A stretch of DNA of 64,000 nt from AG-12 sp027339635 (GCA_027339635.1 DAHWNZ010000001.1:1-64000); one strand, 5' to 3'. Shown: positions 24,289 to 33,203, counted from the stretch's first letter. Numbers and translations are program-made. The notes: generated by a model from the letters alone, not told the origin.

Positions 24289-26133
24289 ATGGAAACCGGG
24301 GCCGGGCTCGACCTCAACCTTGTCGTGGCCACGGTCAACGGTTCTGGCAGCCAGTCGGCCAATCTCATCCTGACCAGGGCCCTGTTCGCGATGGGGATCC
24401 CGGTTGCGCCCAAGAACGTCTTTCCCTCCAACATCGAGGGTCTCCCCACCTGGTTCTTCTTGAGGGCCACGGCCGAGGGGCACCAGGCGGGACGCCGGCT
24501 GGCGGACCTCTTGGTCGCCCTCAACCGCGCCACGTTCCAGCAGGACCTGGATCGGCTGGAAGAGGGTGGGGTGCTGATCTACGAGGAGGCGTTCGGCGAG
24601 CCCGTGGCCGACCGGGGAATGATCGCCTACCCGGTGCCCTTCGCAAAGCTCGCCAAGCAGGTCGCGCCCTTGCCTGACATGCGCAAGTACCTGGCGAACA
24701 TGATCTACGTGGGAGTGGTGGCCGAGGACCTGGGCATCCCGGAGGGATTCCTGGAGACTGCCGTGGGACGGCAGTTTCGGACCAAGCCCAGTGCTGTCAG
24801 CGCCAATCTGGAAGCCATCAACCTGGGCAGGGCGTATTTTCGCGACCGCCTGACCAAGCGCGACGATCTTGTGGTGAGCCAGCTTGCGCCGATCGAAGGC
24901 AAGCTTCTGCTGGAGGGCAATCAGGCGGTGGCCCTCGGGGCGCTGATGGGCGGCTGCACCGTGTTCGGGTGGTATCCCATCACCCCGAGCTCATCGGTGG
25001 CCGACCACCTGACGGCGCTGTCAGAGCGGCTCCGGGTCGATCGCGACACGGGGGACCGACGGATCGCGATCGTTCAGGCGGAGGACGAGCTGGCGGCGGC
25101 GGGGATGGTCATCGGAGCCGGCTGGGCCGGCGCCCGTGCCATGACCGCCACATCCGGACCGGGGATCTCGCTGATGGCGGAGTTCGTGGGGCTCGCCTAT
25201 TACGCGGAGATACCCGCCGTGTTTGTCGACATCCAGCGCGTCGGCCCCTCCACCGGCCTGCCCACCCGCACCATGCAGGGTGATCTCTCATTCGTCTACA
25301 CCCTGTCCCACGGTGACACCCGGCATCCGATCCTCCTGCCCGGAACCGTGCTTGAGGCATACGACTCCACTCAAGAGGCCCTCGACCTTGCCGAGCGGCT
25401 TCAGACCCCCATCTTCATCCTGTCGGATCTCGATCTCGGCATGAACCTCTGGATGTCGGACGCGCCGGAGTACCCGGACCGCGGGTTCGACCGCGGCAAG
25501 GTGCTGCGGGAAGAGGACCTGCTGAAGATGAGCCGTTTCGAGCGGTACAGGGATGTGGATGGGGACGGGATACCCCACCGCACCCTGCCCGGAACAAGAC
25601 ACCCCCTGGCCGCCTACTTCACCAGGGGCAGCGGCCACGACGAAGCGGCTCGGTACACGGAGAGCGAGGAGGTCTACCCCAGGGTGATGGCGCGCCTTCG
25701 CCGCAAGCTCGATGGCGCGGTCGGCCTGCTGCCGGAGCCGGTGGCGGACGGAGATCCCGATGCCGAGGTCGGGATCATCGCCTACGGCAGCTCCGACGCG
25801 GCCGTCGCCGAGGCGAGGGCGGAACTGGCCAGGAGGGGAATGTCGACGGCCTACCTCCGCATCAGATCGCTGCCTCCCAGCCCGCAGATAGGCCGATTCC
25901 TGGAGCGGCACCCCAGGGTGTATCTGGTCGAACAGAACCGCGACGCGCAGATGCTTCAGGTTCTGCGCGCTGAACTCGACCCTCAGCTCACCGCCAGGAT
26001 CCGCTCCGTGCTGCACTTCGATGGCTTCCCCCTATTCGCAGCCGACGTGCTTGATCTCATCCTGGCGGACCAGACGACGGTTGCTACCCCCCCGCCGCGC
26101 CTTGTCGCTGCGAGCCGCACGGGTGGTGGCTGA
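24289..26133 (+). CDS. korA: 2-oxoacid:ferredoxin oxidoreductase, fused gamma-alpha subunit
   Basis: 614 residues. Residues 1-190 are the gamma domain (GSGSQSANLILTRALFAMG, NVFPSNIEGLPTWFF); from about 200 comes the alpha domain with EGNQAVALGALMGGCTVFGW, YPITPSSS (about 228), AEDELAAAGMVIGAGWAGAR and the TSGPGISLM loop. This fused layout is that of actinobacterial KorA, which with KorB oxidatively decarboxylates 2-oxoglutarate to succinyl-CoA and reduces ferredoxin. Other 2-oxoacids are possible. ATG 24289 follows AGGAGGAGG, which settles the start over an upstream in-frame ATG at 24238. The stop shares one base with the korB ATG. Confidence 0.92.
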   Translation: METGAGLDLNLVVATVNGSGSQSANLILTRALFAMGIPVAPKNVFPSNIEGLPTWFFLRATAEGHQAGRRLADLLVALNRATFQQDLDRLEEGGVLIYEEAFGEPVADRGMIAYPVPFAKLAKQVAPLPDMRKYLANMIYVGVVAEDLGIPEGFLETAVGRQFRTKPSAVSANLEAINLGRAYFRDRLTKRDDLVVSQLAPIEGKLLLEGNQAVALGALMGGCTVFGWYPITPSSSVADHLTALSERLRVDRDTGDRRIAIVQAEDELAAAGMVIGAGWAGARAMTATSGPGISLMAEFVGLAYYAEIPAVFVDIQRVGPSTGLPTRTMQGDLSFVYTLSHGDTRHPILLPGTVLEAYDSTQEALDLAERLQTPIFILSDLDLGMNLWMSDAPEYPDRGFDRGKVLREEDLLKMSRFERYRDVDGDGIPHRTLPGTRHPLAAYFTRGSGHDEAARYTESEEVYPRVMARLRRKLDGAVGLLPEPVADGDPDAEVGIIAYGSSDAAVAEARAELARRGMSTAYLRIRSLPPSPQIGRFLERHPRVYLVEQNRDAQMLQVLRAELDPQLTARIRSVLHFDGFPLFAADVLDLILADQTTVATPPPRLVAASRTGGG

Positions 26134-27161
26134 TGGCGATCGGGGTCAGGACCAACCACCTGGGGCTGTCCAGGGAGGACTACAAGGGACTCGCCACCAC
26201 TCTCTGCGCGGGCTGTGGCCACAACTCCATAACCAATCACCTGGTCAAGGCCCTCTTCGAGAGTGGGGTCGATCCGTACCGGCTGGCCAAGATGAGCGGG
26301 ATAGGGTGCTCCTCCAAGGCGACCGCATATTTCATGGAGCGGTCGCACGCGTTCAATGCCGTGCATGGCAGGATGCCGGCGGTGACCACGGGGGCGGCGC
26401 TGGCCAATCGCCAGCTGATCTACCTTGGAATCTCCGGTGACGGCGACACCGCGAGTATCGGTTTGGGGCAGTTCTGCCATCTGGTGCGCCGCAACCTCGA
26501 CTGCACCTATGTGGTCGAGAACAACGGCGTCTATGGCCTGACCAAGGGCCAGTTCTCCGCCACCGCCGACATTGGCTCGGTGCAGAAGCGGGGGGCGGTG
26601 AATGAGTTGGAGACCATAGACATTGCGGCTTTGGCGGTGCAGTTGGGGGCCTCCTTCGTGGCCCGCGGCTTCTCCGGCGATGGCGCCCAGCTGGTGCCGC
26701 TCCTACGGGCGGCCCTGGCTCACCGCGGTGCCGCCATTCTGGATGTGATCAGCCCCTGCGTCACCTTCAACGATCACCAGGGCTCGACCAAGAGCTACCA
26801 ATACCTCAAGGACCACGACCGGGTGCTGCAGGAGCTGGACTTCATCCCCCACCAGGAGGAGGTGTCGGTCTCATATGAGCCCGGGGAGGTGGTGGATGTC
26901 CCACTCTTCGACGGATCTGTCCTGCGGTTGCGCAAGCTGAATGATGATCACGATCCCACCGACAGGCTGGCCGCGTTGACCATCTTGGATGAGGGGCGGA
27001 GGACCGGGGAGGTGGTGACGGGACTGCTCTACATCAATCGGGAGGCGGTCGACTTCTGCACCCGGGAGCGGCTCCCGGAGACGCCCCTCAGAGATCTTGG
27101 CGAGGCGGAGCTGCGACCGAACCCAACGGTATTTCAAGATCTGGTCGAGTCCTGGCGGTAG
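26133..27161 (+). CDS. korB: 2-oxoacid:ferredoxin oxidoreductase, beta subunit
   Basis: 342 residues. TTLCAGCGHNSI (about 21-32) gives cysteines of the cluster-binding region; GISGDGDTASIGLGQF (about 99-114) and VVENNGVYGLTKGQ form the thiamine pyrophosphate and Mg2+ binding motif. The length fits two-subunit KorAB enzymes without a separate delta ferredoxin subunit. Translation starts one base inside the korA stop. With citrate synthase and fumarase elsewhere in the window, it indicates a TCA cycle that uses ferredoxin for the 2-oxoglutarate step; no ferredoxin gene is adjacent. Confidence 0.93.
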   Translation: MAIGVRTNHLGLSREDYKGLATTLCAGCGHNSITNHLVKALFESGVDPYRLAKMSGIGCSSKATAYFMERSHAFNAVHGRMPAVTTGAALANRQLIYLGISGDGDTASIGLGQFCHLVRRNLDCTYVVENNGVYGLTKGQFSATADIGSVQKRGAVNELETIDIAALAVQLGASFVARGFSGDGAQLVPLLRAALAHRGAAILDVISPCVTFNDHQGSTKSYQYLKDHDRVLQELDFIPHQEEVSVSYEPGEVVDVPLFDGSVLRLRKLNDDHDPTDRLAALTILDEGRRTGEVVTGLLYINREAVDFCTRERLPETPLRDLGEAELRPNPTVFQDLVESWR

Positions 27162-27270
27162 CTGCTCCAGCCATCTCTAAGGCGGATCTAAGGTCCTGGC
27201 ACCGCGACGCCGGTAAGGTCACCTCGTAAGTTGGCCCGAGTGACCGGGCCTAACAGCAAGGAGGCCATCC

Positions 27271-27708
27271 ATGCGCAAGTTGTACAGCCGCGGTATCGCG
27301 GTCGCGGCGGGGGCCGCCCTCGCCAGCGTGGGAGGGGCGGTCGCGGTGTCCGCGGCAAGCTCGAGCCACGCATCCCCCGCAGCCCACAAGCCCAACCGGG
27401 CGGGCGCCGCCCGGCGGGCCCTGCTGCGGCTGCCCCATGTCATCGGCGAGGTCGTATCCGACACGTCCAGCGGCGGGAGCTATGGCAAGGGGCAGATCAC
27501 CATCAAGACGCCTGACGGCGACCAGTTGACCCTGTCGCTAACTCCGAAGGCAAGTGCCTGGAAGTATCAGGGACCGGGGACCAAGCCGGTCAAGGAATCG
27601 GCCTCGGCCATCCCCGCCCAAGAGATTGTCCTGGTGTTCGGCCGCGGACTTCACCGGCACGACCTGGCCCGTCACATCGTGGACATGGGCTACCAGGCGG
27701 CGTCCTAA
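27271..27708 (+). CDS. Small secreted protein of unknown function
   Basis: 145 residues. Residues 1-35 are a signal peptide (basic MRKLYSRG, hydrophobic AVAAGAALASVGGAVAV, then SAASSSHASPAA). The mature part has a compact beta region, GQITIKTPDGDQLTLSLTPKA, and a tail with VFGRGLHRHDLARHIVDMGY. No family is recognised. AAGGAGG lies 8 nt before the ATG. The gene is separate from korAB (109-nt gap) and convergent with citrate synthase. Confidence 0.7.
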   Translation: MRKLYSRGIAVAAGAALASVGGAVAVSAASSSHASPAAHKPNRAGAARRALLRLPHVIGEVVSDTSSGGSYGKGQITIKTPDGDQLTLSLTPKASAWKYQGPGTKPVKESASAIPAQEIVLVFGRGLHRHDLARHIVDMGYQAAS

Positions 27709-27761
27709 CACCTCCCCACCGGCCGGCACCGCTCGTTTTGCGGAGCGCGACCGAAAAACAG

Positions 27762-27789
27762 CCGGGCGGGCTCGCTTGGGCCCGCCCGG
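27762..27789 (-). terminator. Rho-independent terminator of citrate synthase
   Basis: Stem CCGGGCGGGC/GCCCGCCCGG with an 8-nt loop. Read on the minus strand, the hairpin is followed within 2 nt by TTTTT (27754-27758), the classic intrinsic terminator, 19 nt after the citrate synthase stop. It may also slow transcripts arriving from the convergent secreted-protein gene. Confidence 0.8.
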
Positions 27790-27807
27790 TCCCTCCCGGA
27801 GCGAGAG

Positions 27808-28980
27808 TCAGGAGTAGCCGTACCCCGGGGGAAGCGGCACGGGTGGCGTCGGTCCGACGTAGATGGCGGACGGCCGGATCAGACGGTTGTGCTCCGCCTG
27901 CTCGCAGATGGCCGCAGTCCAACCGACGGTCCGGCTGCAGGCAAAGGTCGGCGTGAACATCTCCCGGGGAATTCCCGTTGTGTTCATGACCACCCCCGCG
28001 TAGAACTCCACGTTGGTGTACAACCGGCGTCCTGGTTTCAGCTCGTTCAGCACCTGCAGGGCCGTCTGCTCGACATGCTGCGCGAATTGCGCCTGTTCGC
28101 CGCCCATCTCCAGCGCCACCTGGCGGAGGAGCGTCGAGCGCGGATCGTCAGTCTTGTAAACCCGATGGCCGAAGCCCATCAGGCGCTCCCCGGATTCAAC
28201 CTTGTCGCGCAGATAGGCGTAGGCTCGCTCCGCGGTCCCGATCTCATCCAGAGTCTGGAGCGCACGGGACGGAGCGCCACCGTGCAACGGCCCGGAGAGA
28301 GCGCCGATGGCTCCCACCAGCGCGGAGCCCATGTCGGCCCCGGTGGAAGTGATCACCCGGGCGGTGAAGGTGGACGCGTTGAAGCCGTGATCCATGGTGA
28401 GAATCAGGTACTTCTCCAGGGCGCGAGCGTGAGCCTCCGGAGGGCGCTGGCCAGTCAGCATCTGCAGGTAGGCGGCGGCATAGCCGAGGTCGGGATCGGG
28501 GCTGACAGGGGCCTTGCCCTGACTCGCGCGCAGCATCCCCATGAGCAGGGTGGGTACGAGGGCGGTCATGCGCAGCGCCTGTTCGCGCACCTCATCCTGG
28601 GCGATGTCCAGCACAGGTTGGAGGCGAAGCCGGTCCGCCGTCAACGAGACCGCCGTGCGCAGCGCGTTGAGCGGTACGAAGTCGGCGCCGCCGGCGATCT
28701 CCGGGAGCAGGGAGGCGATGCCAGCCGGAAGCTCACGCAGGGCTGCGGTCTGCTTGCGAAAGGAGGCCAACTGGTCCGCACTAGGGAGTACGCCCTTGAT
28801 AAGGAGATGCCACACCTGCTCGAACGACAGCTCCTCCGCCAGCTCCGCGGCGTTGTAGCCGCGGTAGTGGTAGAAACCCTCCTCTCCCCTCACGTCCCCA
28901 ATTGCCGTCTCCGCAACCGCCACCCCCTCGAGGCCAGCGGGCGCCAGGTCTGGGGCGGCGACAGGACCCTGCGAACCCAC
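27808..28980 (-). CDS. Citrate synthase (or 2-methylcitrate synthase)
   Basis: 390 residues. DHGFNASTFTARV, GALSGPLHGGAPS and MGFGHRVYKTDDPRS carry the two catalytic histidines. The third catalytic residue lies in LYTNVEFYAGVV, where Glu replaces the usual Asp (NVDFYSG in most enzymes), and GWTAAICEQ replaces the common GWxAHxxEQ. The enzyme condenses acetyl-CoA with oxaloacetate; methylcitrate synthase cannot be excluded. GTG 28980 starts 2 nt after the stop of a 51-codon membrane-protein gene, so the two are coupled. An intrinsic terminator follows. The nearby acetate-uptake genes fit its role. Confidence 0.92.
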   Translation of the reverse strand: MGSQGPVAAPDLAPAGLEGVAVAETAIGDVRGEEGFYHYRGYNAAELAEELSFEQVWHLLIKGVLPSADQLASFRKQTAALRELPAGIASLLPEIAGGADFVPLNALRTAVSLTADRLRLQPVLDIAQDEVREQALRMTALVPTLLMGMLRASQGKAPVSPDPDLGYAAAYLQMLTGQRPPEAHARALEKYLILTMDHGFNASTFTARVITSTGADMGSALVGAIGALSGPLHGGAPSRALQTLDEIGTAERAYAYLRDKVESGERLMGFGHRVYKTDDPRSTLLRQVALEMGGEQAQFAQHVEQTALQVLNELKPGRRLYTNVEFYAGVVMNTTGIPREMFTPTFACSRTVGWTAAICEQAEHNRLIRPSAIYVGPTPPVPLPPGYGYS

Positions 28981-28982
28981 GG

Positions 28983-29138
28983 TCAGTGGGCCCCCGAATG
29001 TTTGACGTTGGAGTGCTGCTTACCCTCGTGCTCGGCCTTTCCGGCACGGCGAAACAGGGCGACCCACGCAACGAGCGATCCGCCCGCCACAATGGTCAAA
29101 ACGGCTAGCGGCAGAGCAACCTGGATTGGCGTTGTCAA
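28983..29138 (-). CDS. 51-residue single-pass membrane protein upstream of citrate synthase
   Basis: A short gene that is easy to miss. AAGGAGG (29146-29152) stands 7 nt before a TTG start at 29138; the product begins MTTPIQVALPLAVLTIVA, forms one transmembrane helix to about residue 29, has a basic turn FRRAGK and ends in a His/Lys-rich tail (EHEGKQHSNVKHSGAH). The stop is 2 nt before the citrate synthase GTG, so translation is coupled. The ribosome binding site, the membrane-helix composition and the tight spacing argue that it is real; its function is unknown and I know no homolog. Confidence 0.65.
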   Translation of the reverse strand: MTTPIQVALPLAVLTIVAGGSLVAWVALFRRAGKAEHEGKQHSNVKHSGAH

Positions 29139-29164
29139 CTTGAGCCCTCCTTGTTATCAGTAGT

Positions 29165-29170
29165 ATTGTA
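29165..29170 (-). promoter_or_regulatory. -10 box of the small membrane protein / citrate synthase operon
   Basis: TACAAT on the minus strand, about 13 nt before the ribosome binding site of the 51-codon gene, in an otherwise GC-rich stretch. The -35 region is not convincing. A 7-bp hairpin GGCGGCC/GGCCGCC with loop TCA (29203-29219) lies just upstream, between this promoter and the divergent MFS gene. Confidence 0.4.
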
Positions 29171-29292
29171 TTCCTCGTGCTGAGTTAGGCGAGCGTTCCA
29201 CCGGCGGCCTCAGGCCGCCAAGGTTCCCAGTTGCGGCCCGCGGTCCAACGCACCGCCGAGGCCCGAATCCTGGATCCGTTTGAGGAGCCCCG

Positions 29293-30501
29293 TTGAACCA
29301 GCCCCCGATCGATTTGCGGCGCGCACACCTGGCCCTCTATGGCTTGGTAGCCGCCAGCTTCGCTGACGCCCTGGGTGCGACCATGGTGCTGCCTGTGCTC
29401 CCCCTCTTTCTACGCCAAGAGGGAGCTTCGTTCACCGAGATCGGCCTGGTGGCCGCCGCCTTCTGGGCCGCCGGACTTCTAGTCGGCTACCCGATGGGGC
29501 GCCTCTCGGACCGCCTGGGCCGCAAGCGGCTGATAGTGGGAAGCCAGGTCGTCTACGCCCTGGCCACCGCCGCGTTCGCGCTAACTCCGTCCCCCCTCTG
29601 GTTCCTCATTCTGCGCGCGCTTCAGGGCGCCGCAGCCGGGGCGACCAACGTCCTGGCGATGGCGGCGGTGGCGGATGTGGTGGTGCCGGAACGCCGGGGT
29701 CGCGCCTATGGGTCCCTGACGGGTGCCAACATGGCGGGGACGATCGTCGGGCCTCTGATTGGGTCAACTCTATTCGCTATCTCGGTCGGGCTGACATTCC
29801 TGGCTTCGGCGGCGGTCGCTCTGATAGTGGCGGCGATCATAGCCGCCACCCTCCCCAACAAGAGTCTCAGCACCGCCCACTCCGCCTCAGTGCGGCTAGG
29901 GTCTGCCATCTGGCGCAACCGGGCAATCCTGGGGATTCTGGTGAGCTCCGCCGCCCTCGGTCTCCTGATCGGCATGTACGACACGGTTTGGAGCCTCCTG
30001 ATGCACGCCCGCCATGCCAGCGACTTTGAGATCGGTCTCTCCTTCACCCTGTTCGGGCTGCCCTTCGCAGTCGGCTCGTGGCCAGCTGGGTGGCTCGCCG
30101 ATCGCCTCGACAACCGCTGGCTGATCGCGGTGAGCCTGGTGGCGGGAGCAGGTTTCGCCATCGCCTACCCGTTTATTCCCTCACCCGGGTGGCTGATCGC
30201 CCTTGGAGTCTTCGAGGGGATCTTCACCGTCACCGGAGCCCCCGCCCGCCTGGCCATGCTGTCACGGCAGGTGAGACCCGAGGTGATGGGTCAGATGCAG
30301 GGGATCTACGGCTCCTTTCAGGTGGGCGGCGCCGCGGTTGCGGCGGGATTTGCCGGGGCACTGTTCGGCGCCGGTATACCCCTCCCCTTTGTCGCAACGG
30401 CCGCCGTCATGCTGCTCGCCGCCGTCTGTCTGTGGCCACTCTGGCGCGGCGTCGAAGGGCGCCCGCACAGGTCCGGGGCCTCCGTCGCACCGGAGGGTTG
30501 A
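29293..30501 (+). CDS. MFS transporter (DHA1-like)
   Basis: 402 residues, 12 helices. Motif A is well preserved: GRLSDRLGRKRLIVGSQ after TM2, with a half-repeat GWLADRLDNRWLIAVS in the second half. AVADVVVPERRGRAYG and GANMAGTIVGPLIG match motifs of drug:H+ antiporters. The substrate is unknown. TTG 29293 has GAGGAG 5 nt upstream. It is divergent from the citrate synthase operon and convergent with the acetate channel gene, separated from the latter by a 12-bp perfect terminator hairpin. Confidence 0.9.
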   Translation: MNQPPIDLRRAHLALYGLVAASFADALGATMVLPVLPLFLRQEGASFTEIGLVAAAFWAAGLLVGYPMGRLSDRLGRKRLIVGSQVVYALATAAFALTPSPLWFLILRALQGAAAGATNVLAMAAVADVVVPERRGRAYGSLTGANMAGTIVGPLIGSTLFAISVGLTFLASAAVALIVAAIIAATLPNKSLSTAHSASVRLGSAIWRNRAILGILVSSAALGLLIGMYDTVWSLLMHARHASDFEIGLSFTLFGLPFAVGSWPAGWLADRLDNRWLIAVSLVAGAGFAIAYPFIPSPGWLIALGVFEGIFTVTGAPARLAMLSRQVRPEVMGQMQGIYGSFQVGGAAVAAGFAGALFGAGIPLPFVATAAVMLLAAVCLWPLWRGVEGRPHRSGASVAPEG

Positions 30502-30504
30502 AGG

Positions 30505-30532
30505 GGGCCCGGCGCCAGCCGGCGCCGGGCCC
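30505..30532. terminator. Bidirectional terminator hairpin, perfect 12-bp stem
   Basis: GGGCCCGGCGCC (30505-30516), loop AGCC, exact complement 30521-30532. It lies between the converging MFS and acetate-channel genes, 3 nt after the MFS stop. There is no T-run, so it may act with Rho or as an mRNA 3'-end stabiliser. Confidence 0.65.
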
Positions 30533-30550
30533 TCCAAGAGTCGCGAGACG

Positions 30551-31174
30551 TCAGTTGGTCGGCAGCACCACCCGACGGAACGTCGCGTTGGTCACGTCGG
30601 CGAAGGACGTGTATAGGGCGGCGATCGCGGTGAGGATTCCGAGGTAGCCGCCGACCGCGGTCAACCCATGACCAGCAGCTGCGTTCGCCCACGTACCGAA
30701 GGCCAGCAGGAAGAAAGTGAGAAACAGCAGGAAAAACACCACCATGACGGCCTTGGTTCCACCCAGAGATGCGACGAACATGTAGAGAGTGAAGACTCCC
30801 CACATGAAGAGGTAGAGGCCGATGATCGGGCTGGCGTCAGCAGGGGTGACAGTCTTGGCCCACACCCCGACCAGCAGGTAGTAGCTGAACCAGAACGCTC
30901 CGTAGGATGTGAACGCCGTGGCGGCGAAGGTGTTGCCCCGTTTGAACGCCCACATCCCCGCCAGCAGCTGCCCGAACCCCCCATAGGCGGCGGCCATGGG
31001 CAGGACGGCGGTGGTCGCCCCGGCGCCGATGATGCCGGCGTTGATGAAGGAAAGCATCATCGTCGTCAGACCAAACCCAGCCAGCCCGAGTGGGGCTGGA
31101 TCGGCTATTGCAGGAGTCGCTTCCTGCGTATGCATGACCGGCTGGGGGCCGGCCGTCGGATTGTTAGCAGCCAT
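30551..31174 (-). CDS. Acetate uptake channel, AceTr (GPR1/FUN34/SatP) family
   Basis: 207 residues with six transmembrane helices. The family signature near the N-terminus, NPAPLGL-like DPAPLGLAGFGLTTMMLSF, is followed by NAGIIG and, in the middle, FWFSYYLLVGVW. Members such as SatP/YaaH carry acetate and succinate across the membrane. The gene follows acetyl-CoA synthetase on the same strand (64-nt gap), so import and activation of acetate are probably made from one transcript. Confidence 0.92.
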   Translation of the reverse strand: MAANNPTAGPQPVMHTQEATPAIADPAPLGLAGFGLTTMMLSFINAGIIGAGATTAVLPMAAAYGGFGQLLAGMWAFKRGNTFAATAFTSYGAFWFSYYLLVGVWAKTVTPADASPIIGLYLFMWGVFTLYMFVASLGGTKAVMVVFFLLFLTFFLLAFGTWANAAAGHGLTAVGGYLGILTAIAALYTSFADVTNATFRRVVLPTN

Positions 31175-31238
31175 CAGATGACTCTCAAGCCTCCATGAAA
31201 TTTGGGTGAATTAAGGATCTGTGCCGAGTTGCCCTTCG

Positions 31239-33203
31239 CTATTGTTCCTTGCCCTCCTCTGAAACTGCCCGTGAGCGCAACTCCTCCACGACCCCCGGGT
31301 CGGCCAGGGTGGTGGTGTCACCGAGTGCTCTGTGCTCCGCGACATCCCGCAACAGGCGGCGCATGATCTTGCCCGAGCGGGTCTTGGGTAGCTCCGGGGT
31401 GAAGACGATGTTGGCAGGCGCCGCGATCTTTCCGATCTTCTTGCCGACGTGGTCACGCAGTTCAGCAAGCAGTTCCACTGAGGGCTGGTGCGTGGCCTTG
31501 AGGGTCACATACGCGACGATGGCCTGGCCTGTCTGGGGATCCTGGCGCCCGGTGACCGCGGCCTCCGCGACCGCGGGGTGGTCCACCAGGGCGGACTCCA
31601 CCTCGATGGTCGAGATGCGGTGAGCGGAGATGTTCATGACGTCGTCGATCCGACCCATCAACCAGAAGTCGCCGTCCTCGTCCTTGCGGGCGCCGTCACC
31701 GACGAAGTAGACATCCTTGAAGCGCGACCAGTAGGTTTGCTGGTAGCGCTCGGGGTCCTTGTAGATGCCCCGCAGCATGGCCGGCCAGGGCTTGCGGATG
31801 ACCAGATACCCACCCTGGCCAGGGGGCACCTCTTTGCCCTGCTCGTCGAAAACCGCGGCATCGATGGTGGGGAACGGCTTGGTCGCTGAGCCTGGCTTGG
31901 TGGTGGTGACGCCCGGCAGCGGAGTGATCAGGATCATTCCCGTCTCCGTCTGCCACCAAGTGTCCACGATCGGCGTCCTGCCCATGCCGACATGGTCCCG
32001 GTACCAGATCCAGGCCTCGGGGTTGATCGGCTCGCCCACGGTCCCCAGCAAGCGCAGGCTGCTGAGGTCGTGCTTCTGGGCGTACTGGGGCCCCCACTTC
32101 ATATGGGTCCTGATGGTGGTCGGCGCGGTGTAGAGAATGTCGACCTTGTAACGTTCGATGATCTCCCACCAGCGCTCCTCGTTGGGATGGTTGGGCACCC
32201 CCTCGTAGATGACCCCGGTCGTGCCATTGCAGAGCGGGCCGTACAGGATGTAGCTGTGCCCGGTCACCCAGCCGATGTCCGCAGCGCACCAGTACACCGA
32301 CTCCGGCTTGACGTCGAAGATGTAGTGGTGGGTGGTGGCAACGCCGACCAGGTAGCCGGCCGTGGTGTGGACTATCCCCTTGGGCTTGGCCGTGGTCCCA
32401 CTCGTGTAGAGCAGGTACAGCAGGTCCTCGGAATCCATCGGCTCACAGGGACAGGTCGCCGGATCATCGCTGAGACCGGAGAGCAGCTCGTCAGCGTAGA
32501 CGTCGCGGCCCTCCCTCATGTTGACCGGGTCCCCGGTGCGCCGCACGACAACACAGCTTCGCACCGTTGGTGACAGCTCCATCGCGGCGTCGCAGTTGGC
32601 CTTCAGGGGTACCTTGTTGCCCTTGCGCCATCCCTCGTCCTGAGTGATGAGCACCTCGGCACCCATGTCGTTGAGCCGGCCCGCGACCGCCTCCGCGGAG
32701 AAGCCACCGAAGACCACGGTATGGAAGGCGCCGAGCCTGGTGCAGGCCAGCATGGCCACGGGAAGCTCGGGGCACATGCCCATGTAGATGCCGACCGGCG
32801 TGCCCTTCTTGACGCCCAGCTTCTTCAGCCCGTTGGCGAAGCGGACCACCTCATGCTGGAGGTCCGAGAAGGTGAGGGTGCGCCGCTCGTCTACCGGCTC
32901 GCCCTCCCAGTAGAACGCCACCTTGTCGCCGCGGCCCGCCTCCACATGACGGTCTACACAGTTGTAGCAGACGTTCAGCTGCCCGCCGAGGTACCACTTG
33001 GCGTAGGGGGGGTTCCACGCGTACAGCTGGTCGTAGGGTCGGAACCAGCTGACCCGGGCCTTCCCCTGCTCGTCCCAGAACTCCTCGAAGCCCTTGCTGT
33101 AGATGTCGGCCTTGGCATTGGCCTGAGCCGCGAACTCAGGGGATGGGGGGAACTTTCGGTTCTCCTCCTGCAGCGCGTCGATCCGGTTTCCGTCTACTGT
33201 CAT
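31239..33203 (-). CDS. acs: Acetyl-CoA synthetase (AMP-forming)
   Basis: 654 residues, the normal family length. The phosphate loop LLYTSGTTAKPKGIVH is at about 262-277; YWCAADIGWVTGHSYILYGP, VDTWWQTETG and the C-terminal KTRSGKIMRRLLRD with the catalytic, acetylatable lysine (about 610) are all present. It activates acetate to acetyl-CoA via acetyl-AMP. ATG 33203 has GGAGGG upstream; an in-frame extension to 33257 lacks one. Downstream is an AceTr acetate channel; divergently lie a LytS/LytTR pair and an ActP-like symporter, so the control region 33204-33432 probably serves both directions. Confidence 0.96.
   Translation of the reverse strand: MTVDGNRIDALQEENRKFPPSPEFAAQANAKADIYSKGFEEFWDEQGKARVSWFRPYDQLYAWNPPYAKWYLGGQLNVCYNCVDRHVEAGRGDKVAFYWEGEPVDERRTLTFSDLQHEVVRFANGLKKLGVKKGTPVGIYMGMCPELPVAMLACTRLGAFHTVVFGGFSAEAVAGRLNDMGAEVLITQDEGWRKGNKVPLKANCDAAMELSPTVRSCVVVRRTGDPVNMREGRDVYADELLSGLSDDPATCPCEPMDSEDLLYLLYTSGTTAKPKGIVHTTAGYLVGVATTHHYIFDVKPESVYWCAADIGWVTGHSYILYGPLCNGTTGVIYEGVPNHPNEERWWEIIERYKVDILYTAPTTIRTHMKWGPQYAQKHDLSSLRLLGTVGEPINPEAWIWYRDHVGMGRTPIVDTWWQTETGMILITPLPGVTTTKPGSATKPFPTIDAAVFDEQGKEVPPGQGGYLVIRKPWPAMLRGIYKDPERYQQTYWSRFKDVYFVGDGARKDEDGDFWLMGRIDDVMNISAHRISTIEVESALVDHPAVAEAAVTGRQDPQTGQAIVAYVTLKATHQPSVELLAELRDHVGKKIGKIAAPANIVFTPELPKTRSGKIMRRLLRDVAEHRALGDTTTLADPGVVEELRSRAVSEEGKEQ

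Noticed and set aside
29203..29219. 7-bp hairpin between divergent promoters as terminator
   Set aside because: Lies upstream of both genes, with no T-run; more likely incidental or part of a control region.
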